In this document: positions 8,571 through 12,091 of the stretch, one piece after another
Layout: every line of letters begins with the position of its first letter
Position numbering within the stretch: the first letter of the stretch is position 1
Assembly: GCA_903930725.1 (NCBI GenBank)
Contig: CAIYZW010000617.1
Coordinates: 1-12,091, forward strand
Source: an uncultured Bacteroidota bacterium
GTDB lineage: Bacteria > Bacteroidota > Bacteroidia > Bacteroidales > 4484-276
Direction: 5' to 3'
DNA length: 12,091 nt
Program-made: the position numbers and the translations under genes
The notes under the pieces: generated by a model
The model's input: the letters and a program-made list of their open reading frames with translations, nothing else
Told to the model about the DNA's origin: nothing
Database searches by the model: none

Positions 8571-9260
8571 ATGAACAAACAACCCATCCAGGTTTTGGTA
8601 ATTGACGATCACCAGCTTATAATCAATGGCCTGAAATCAATACTGCAGGACGAGGAAGATGTGGCCTTTGCCGGTGGTGCCAACAACATGGATGAAGCGA
8701 TGGCTTTTCTTCAACAATTTCCTGTAAATGTTGTACTCACCGACATCAGTATGCCCGGTACTTCCGGCATCGAAATTACCCGGAAAATAAAGGAACTTTA
8801 TCCCGAAATACAGGTGCTGGCGCTTACCATGCACGAAGACATTACGATGATTTCGAACATGATCGAAGCGGGTGCGTCGGGATACATCCTCAAACGCTCG
8901 AACATGAACGAAATTCTGGATGCTGTCCGGGTTGTGGCCGAAAAGGGAAAATACCTCAGCCGCGATGTTCAATCCATTCTGATGGATAATCTCGGGTCGA
9001 AAGAAGCCGTTAACGAAATGCCGGCAAATACCCCGGCTTCGCTTACCAGCCGCGAAAAAGAAATCCTAAAACTCATCGCAAAAGAACTTAACAACGAAGA
9101 AATTGCCCATAAACTTTTTATCAGCGAACGCACCGTTGAAACACACCGCCGGAATATCTTTACCAAAACCAAAACCAAATCAATTGTTGGCCTTATCAAA
9201 TATGCCATCAAATATGGTTTTGTCAGCCAGGAAAACGATGCCGGAAAGTCGGCCCAATAA
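8571..9260 (+). CDS. LuxR/NarL-family response regulator
   Basis: This 229-aa protein is a two-domain response regulator of normal length. The receiver domain (about 6-125) has the acidic pair D12-D13, the phospho-acceptor D58 (LTDISMPG), T86 (LALTMH) and K108 (GYILKR). A linker leads to a LuxR-type helix-turn-helix (about 158-215) with LTSREKEILKLIA and a recognition segment around ISERTVETHRRN. All residues needed for phosphorylation are present, so it should be a phosphorylation-controlled DNA-binding activator partnered with the kinase encoded immediately upstream. The ATG lies one base after the kinase TAA (TAAAATG), which suggests translational coupling. Its target is unknown; the divergent secreted-protein gene is a reasonable guess from position. 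Confidence 0.95.
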   Translation: MNKQPIQVLVIDDHQLIINGLKSILQDEEDVAFAGGANNMDEAMAFLQQFPVNVVLTDISMPGTSGIEITRKIKELYPEIQVLALTMHEDITMISNMIEAGASGYILKRSNMNEILDAVRVVAEKGKYLSRDVQSILMDNLGSKEAVNEMPANTPASLTSREKEILKLIAKELNNEEIAHKLFISERTVETHRRNIFTKTKTKSIVGLIKYAIKYGFVSQENDAGKSAQ

Positions 9261-9262
9261 AT

Positions 9263-9328
9263 TCAATCCCATTTTATAACTAACCTGTAGTCGGGATTCA
9301 CCGGGTCAAATACCGGATTATTTTCAGG
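9263..9328 (-). pseudogene. Coding-like tail out of frame with the transporter-NTPase fusion
   Basis: Just beyond the stop of the fusion gene, the frame shifted by one base reads about 21 codons, ending NPDYRLVIKWD and a TGA at 9263-9265. It has no start codon and is preceded in its own frame by a stop a few codons upstream, so it cannot be an independent gene. Removing one T from the bases before the fusion stop (AATTCC to AATCC) would join the two into a 590-aa product. It is either a frameshifted C-terminal tail (mutation or sequencing error) or a chance open stretch; the amino-acid make-up looks coding. I do not recognise the motif. Confidence 0.35.
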
Positions 9329-11036
9329 AATTCACGATACGTCGGGCAACATCGGCTACATCATCCACAGCAATATCAAAAACATGTACGTCTAAAATCT
9401 GCCATTTTTTAATCACATCTTTCACCAGGTTTTTCCTTACAACCCAAATGTGGGTTATTTCGGGATGTCCCTTCAACAAATCAACCGAAGCCGCCCAGCC
9501 CTGGCCTTTAAGTTCGAGTGGGCCAATTTCATCAATCACCACAAAACGGCAGCCAACGAGGTTTTCGGGTTTCAGGATTTCTTTTCCAAAATTCTGGCCT
9601 TCCTGGCAAAACCTGAATGGCCCGATGCTTTCGCCTTCGGTAAAATGGATGCCCGAGAGAACCTTGCTGTTGCCGGTTTTTAAATCGAAAATACTAAACT
9701 CCGACCGTTGGTTTTTCTCGAACTTTCCGGGTGAGATAAAACCGCCTGTAACAAAACTTTTTTGATTAAGAATTTCGGCCAGGTTATTTACAAAAGTGGT
9801 TTTTCCCCGATGTTTTTCGCCTGAAATGATGAATACTTTTGAGCGGAGGCTCCCTTGCTTAAAGAGTTCCAGAAGGTTTCCGGACTTCAGCAAAAGCTCA
9901 GAAAGCGACCTTACAGGATGCCTGATAATCTGACCCGGCCTGGCCAGATTTGAAATTACCGACGGCAAAGCCGAAAAAGCAAGCGAAAGCGATTGGTAAA
10001 GTTGTGAAAAACCACGCTTAGATAAAACAGATTTTACAACCGGGTTCCTGAGTTCGACACTTATTGCCGAAAAACCTATCAAAACCAACACTGCCCGAAC
10101 GTTCATCTTTATCCCAACCATCAAACCAGCCGCATCTAAAATATTACCACGATCGAAACCATTAAAAAACAAGGTGGCCAGCAGTGTTAATCCAACAACC
10201 TGAACCCAGAAAAAGGGCTTTTTTAAATGTTTGAGTGAGTTTTTGTAATGAATGATGCAAAAAGCAACGTAAACTGTGATAAAAATCATCGAAACATAAA
10301 ACTCAAAACTGTTGATCAAAACAAGGCAAACCGCCAGCGCAAATACATTAAAAAACAATACTTTAACCGAGAAGAGCTGACTTTTGTCGAGGTCGAAAAG
10401 TTTGCGTTCGATGTTGAGTTCAAACACGGGCGAATGATCATTTACGGCTTTCAGGTTGAGTGCTTTTTTTCCAAGCAAATAGCCGCTTATGGAGGCAAAA
10501 ACGCCCAGGGAAACATAAATTCCAATCAAAGCCCAAAGGGCAGTTTCGGGACGGAGGCCGGGAACACCCAATTGTTTTACAGCAAACTGGTAAAAATTCA
10601 GTAAAACGGTAACAATATCAAAACCATAAATAATGAGCAGGTTTATAATCCGGTGAGCGAGCGTACTCACCAAAGCCAGGGAGCCTCCCAACAGGTAGCC
10701 GAAAAGGTTTCCGCCAAATAAACGGGTGGCAAATTCCATCAAAATGGCCTCGGCAAAAATCCCGGTCATCGGGCCAAGCAAAAGTGCACTTGGCGATATT
10801 GATTTCATCAGAGCGCAAATAATGCCGGCACGCCAGAAGAGTCCTTTTTCTTTCCATATCTGATGAAAAGCCACCATAATCATCACGCTGATCATGGCAA
10901 GGATGGTTCCCGCCATCGGGATGCGAAGGTTGTGGAAAAAACTGCCTGCAATAATCTCAACCGAAGCCCACAAACTCCCGACAACGCTTGCTTTTAACCA
11001 AATATCCTTAACGATGACCCGGCCCGGGTTTTCCAT
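9324..11036 (-). CDS. Fusion: ECF S-like and T-like membrane domains plus THEP1-type NTPase
   Basis: This 570-aa protein has three parts. Residues 1-190 hold six or seven hydrophobic helices with a polar conserved-looking stretch (K78, S81-P82, GPMTGIFAEA at 88-97, E101), resembling an energy-coupling-factor (ECF) substrate-binding S component. Residues about 215-395 have further helices followed by an amphipathic region (VKSVLSKRGFSQLYQSLSLA) similar to the coupling region of T components (EcfT/CbiQ). Residues about 400-570 are a complete THEP1-like nucleoside triphosphatase (NTPase_1): Walker A GEKHRGKTT at 406-414 and Walker B VIDEIGPLEL with D502 and E503. ECF transporters normally use separate ABC ATPases; no ABC signature (LSGGQ) is seen here. 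A membrane transporter driven or gated by the NTPase is inferred; the substrate is unknown. It lies 69 nt after the anti-sigma gene on the same strand, and no promoter-like motif was seen in that gap, so it is probably in the same operon. The 3' end may be frameshifted. Confidence 0.75.
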   Translation of the reverse strand: MENPGRVIVKDIWLKASVVGSLWASVEIIAGSFFHNLRIPMAGTILAMISVMIMVAFHQIWKEKGLFWRAGIICALMKSISPSALLLGPMTGIFAEAILMEFATRLFGGNLFGYLLGGSLALVSTLAHRIINLLIIYGFDIVTVLLNFYQFAVKQLGVPGLRPETALWALIGIYVSLGVFASISGYLLGKKALNLKAVNDHSPVFELNIERKLFDLDKSQLFSVKVLFFNVFALAVCLVLINSFEFYVSMIFITVYVAFCIIHYKNSLKHLKKPFFWVQVVGLTLLATLFFNGFDRGNILDAAGLMVGIKMNVRAVLVLIGFSAISVELRNPVVKSVLSKRGFSQLYQSLSLAFSALPSVISNLARPGQIIRHPVRSLSELLLKSGNLLELFKQGSLRSKVFIISGEKHRGKTTFVNNLAEILNQKSFVTGGFISPGKFEKNQRSEFSIFDLKTGNSKVLSGIHFTEGESIGPFRFCQEGQNFGKEILKPENLVGCRFVVIDEIGPLELKGQGWAASVDLLKGHPEITHIWVVRKNLVKDVIKKWQILDVHVFDIAVDDVADVARRIVNS

Positions 11037-11105
11037 GATTTGAGCGGTTTTTACAATCGAAATAATCTGTCGGTAACGAGTTGCTTAAAATTTGCCTGTA
11101 ACAAA

Positions 11106-11396
11106 TCAGTTTTCGGATAGTTTTTTCTCGATAATCTGCTGAATTTGCTGTTTGACAAGGGTTCCCATGCGTGGTTCGGTAGGACTTCTGGAGGTGGAAA
11201 TATCGGAAAGATGGTTTTGGATGGCCTGGTTTATGAGTTGGTTTTGCCGCTGGAATTGCTTGCAGGCATCGCAAAAAGCGGTGTGCATTTTTAGCTGGAT
11301 GCTTTGCGGCCGCGAAAGTTCATTTAATGCGCTTTTTTCGATCAATAGTGTTGCATTTTCGCATGACAACGTCAGAACCCGCATCAGCTTTTTCAT
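11106..11396 (-). CDS. Small cytoplasmic zinc-binding anti-sigma factor-like protein
   Basis: The 96-aa protein starts at ATG 11396 (MKKLMRVLTL); a longer frame to 11528 would overlap the sigma gene and add a low-complexity shadow, so it was rejected. It carries the zinc anti-sigma (ZAS) motif HX3CX2C at H38, C42 and C45 (KMHTAFCDACKQF), with C12 as the likely fourth ligand. The C-x25-H-x3-C-x2-C spacing is the same as I recall for RsrA, the redox-sensing anti-sigma factor of Streptomyces. No membrane helix is present, so it should act in the cytoplasm by binding the sigma factor encoded 29 nt upstream. The C-terminal half is polar and helical (QQIQQIIEKKL). Zinc binding and anti-sigma activity are inferred from motif and gene order. 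Confidence 0.7.
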   Translation of the reverse strand: MKKLMRVLTLSCENATLLIEKSALNELSRPQSIQLKMHTAFCDACKQFQRQNQLINQAIQNHLSDISTSRSPTEPRMGTLVKQQIQQIIEKKLSEN

Positions 11397-11425
11397 TTTA
11401 TAATTTGGTTTGAGATTATTAAACA

Positions 11426-12019
11426 TCAGTCGTTGAGCCAGTTTTCTTCGATGCAACCGCGGAGCTGCAGTTTGGCCCGCTGCAAAGTAGCCCATAATTC
11501 GGATGGGGTGATATCTAAATCTGCGCAAATTTCGGAAGTATTGCGTTCATCCATAAACCGTAAAGTAACGGCGCCCCGGCTTTGTTCAGGCAATAATTTG
11601 AGGCACATTTTTAAAATTGACATAAACTCACCGTCATTAGGCAGGTCTTCGTCCTCACTGTGCCAGTTTACCGGTTTCTGGGCTTTTTTCCATTTACCCG
11701 ATTCATCAAAAAATAACCGCCTGAACTGACGTGTTTGATCCTCATCATCAAACAAGCCTTCGGTAGTTTTGAATTTAAGAAGTACCTCATGGAAATAGCC
11801 AATGACTTTTATGCGAAGTATCGAGTAGAGCCAGGTTTTCTCGCTGTTTTCCGAGTTCAGATTTTCGATTCCAGCTAAAGCAGTCAAAAAGGTTTCCTGA
11901 ACAAGGTCTTCGGCAACGGCTCTGTTTCCAGTCCTCTGGAAAGCCCATGCAAACAGATCGTCGGCATATTTTTCGACCCATTTTTCAGGATTACAACTAC
12001 TTATCTGTTGGATTTTCAT
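11426..12019 (-). CDS. ECF-type sigma-70 family RNA polymerase sigma factor
   Basis: This 197-aa protein has sigma region 2 at about 14-80 (FQRTGNRAVAEDLVQETFLTA, then KTWLYSILR at 61-69) and region 4 at about 140-190, with a helix-turn-helix (TSEICADLDITPSELW) and the RAKLQLRGCIEENW ending. The long linker containing FFDESGKWKKAQKP and the C-terminal pattern resemble the sigma family TIGR02943, from memory. It would direct RNA polymerase to a small regulon and is expected to be held inactive by the zinc-motif protein encoded next. The ATG at 12019 is chosen because region 2 begins soon after; no Shine-Dalgarno motif is seen. It heads the minus-strand operon and may autoregulate it. Confidence 0.92.
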   Translation of the reverse strand: MKIQQISSCNPEKWVEKYADDLFAWAFQRTGNRAVAEDLVQETFLTALAGIENLNSENSEKTWLYSILRIKVIGYFHEVLLKFKTTEGLFDDEDQTRQFRRLFFDESGKWKKAQKPVNWHSEDEDLPNDGEFMSILKMCLKLLPEQSRGAVTLRFMDERNTSEICADLDITPSELWATLQRAKLQLRGCIEENWLND

Positions 12020-12056
12020 TCGGTTGTTGAAACTGCATTTTTAATTCTTCAAGCAT
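11997..12056 (-). other. Possible short leader ORF overlapping the sigma gene start
   Basis: A frame from ATG 12056 encodes 19 residues (begins MLEELKMQFQ, ends NPTDK) and stops at TAG 11997-11999, overlapping the first codons of the sigma gene in another frame. It begins only a few bases after the predicted transcription start. It could couple or attenuate translation of the sigma factor, or be chance. Confidence 0.2.
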
Positions 12057-12068
12057 TTATCGTATCTG

Positions 12069-12076
12069 CAAAAGTA
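12069..12076 (-). promoter_or_regulatory. Candidate -7 promoter element for the sigma operon
   Basis: On the minus strand the bases read TACTTTTG, a perfect match to the Bacteroidota TAnnTTTG box. Transcription would start near 12062, about 43 nt before the sigma ATG. The -33 element would fall outside the window, so it cannot be checked. A match to the housekeeping consensus suggests at least basal expression by the primary sigma factor. Confidence 0.5.
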
Positions 12077-12091
12077 TTAAAATTAACAGAC

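Noticed and set aside
9265..9298. AATCCC / GGGATT inverted repeat between the convergent genes as a terminator
   Set aside because: Only six base pairs with a 22-base loop and no following T run; too weak to call.
10248..10604. 118-codon plus-strand open frame
   Set aside because: It is antisense to the membrane portion of the transporter-NTPase gene and its Lys/Asn/Gln-rich translation is a shadow of hydrophobic codons.
9324..11036. Possibility that the NTPase is an ABC ATPase
   Set aside because: No LSGGQ signature, Q loop or H loop was seen; the GPLEL sequence after the Walker B DE pair fits THEP1 instead.
11397..11528. Longer start for the anti-sigma-like gene
   Set aside because: The 44 extra residues overlap the sigma gene in another frame and are Arg-rich shadow sequence; MKKLMRVLTL at 11396 fits the expected N terminus and zinc-ligand position.

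Overview
The window looks like a chromosomal segment of a member of the Bacteroidota, probably an environmental Bacteroidia lineage. This rests on a giant multidomain secreted protein built from domains typical of type IX-secreted (T9SS) adhesins, a periplasmic-TPR histidine kinase of the NarL/HisKA_3 class, promoter-like TAnnTTTG -7 elements, AT-rich start regions without Shine-Dalgarno motifs, and moderate GC. No rRNA, tRNA, CRISPR array, transposase or phage gene was seen.

Layout. (1) Positions 1-6228, minus strand: one uninterrupted reading frame of 2076 codons that runs off the left edge. It encodes a secreted mosaic protein: signal peptide, two tandem lectin/LamG-like domains, CARDB-like domains, a CUB-like domain, an ASPM/HYDIN-like beta domain, a cleaved-adhesin (choice-of-anchor J-like) domain, carboxypeptidase-regulatory-like domains and an FN3-like domain. 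Its C terminus is not in the window. (2) Positions 6229-6595: a 367-bp divergent intergenic region with candidate Bacteroidota promoters on both strands. (3) Positions 6596-9260, plus strand: a two-gene unit of TPR sensor histidine kinase and LuxR/NarL-type response regulator, separated by 1 nt. (4) Positions 9324-12019, minus strand: an apparent three-gene operon, read from the right: an ECF-type sigma factor, a small cytoplasmic zinc (HX3CX2C) anti-sigma-like protein, and a 570-aa protein. The last joins an energy-coupling-factor S-like membrane domain, a T (CbiQ/EcfT)-like membrane domain and a THEP1-like P-loop NTPase in one chain.

How the parts may work together (inference). The kinase/regulator pair is divergent from the giant surface protein gene and may control it. 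The sigma/anti-sigma pair has zinc-ligand spacing like the redox-sensing RsrA and probably autoregulates its operon, so the fused transporter-like protein would be expressed under the same stress or metal/redox cue. The fusion is the most unusual item: the ATPase of a normal ECF transporter (ABC type) appears to be replaced by a THEP1-type NTPase, and its 3' end shows a possible frameshift that separates a coding-like tail of about 20 codons.
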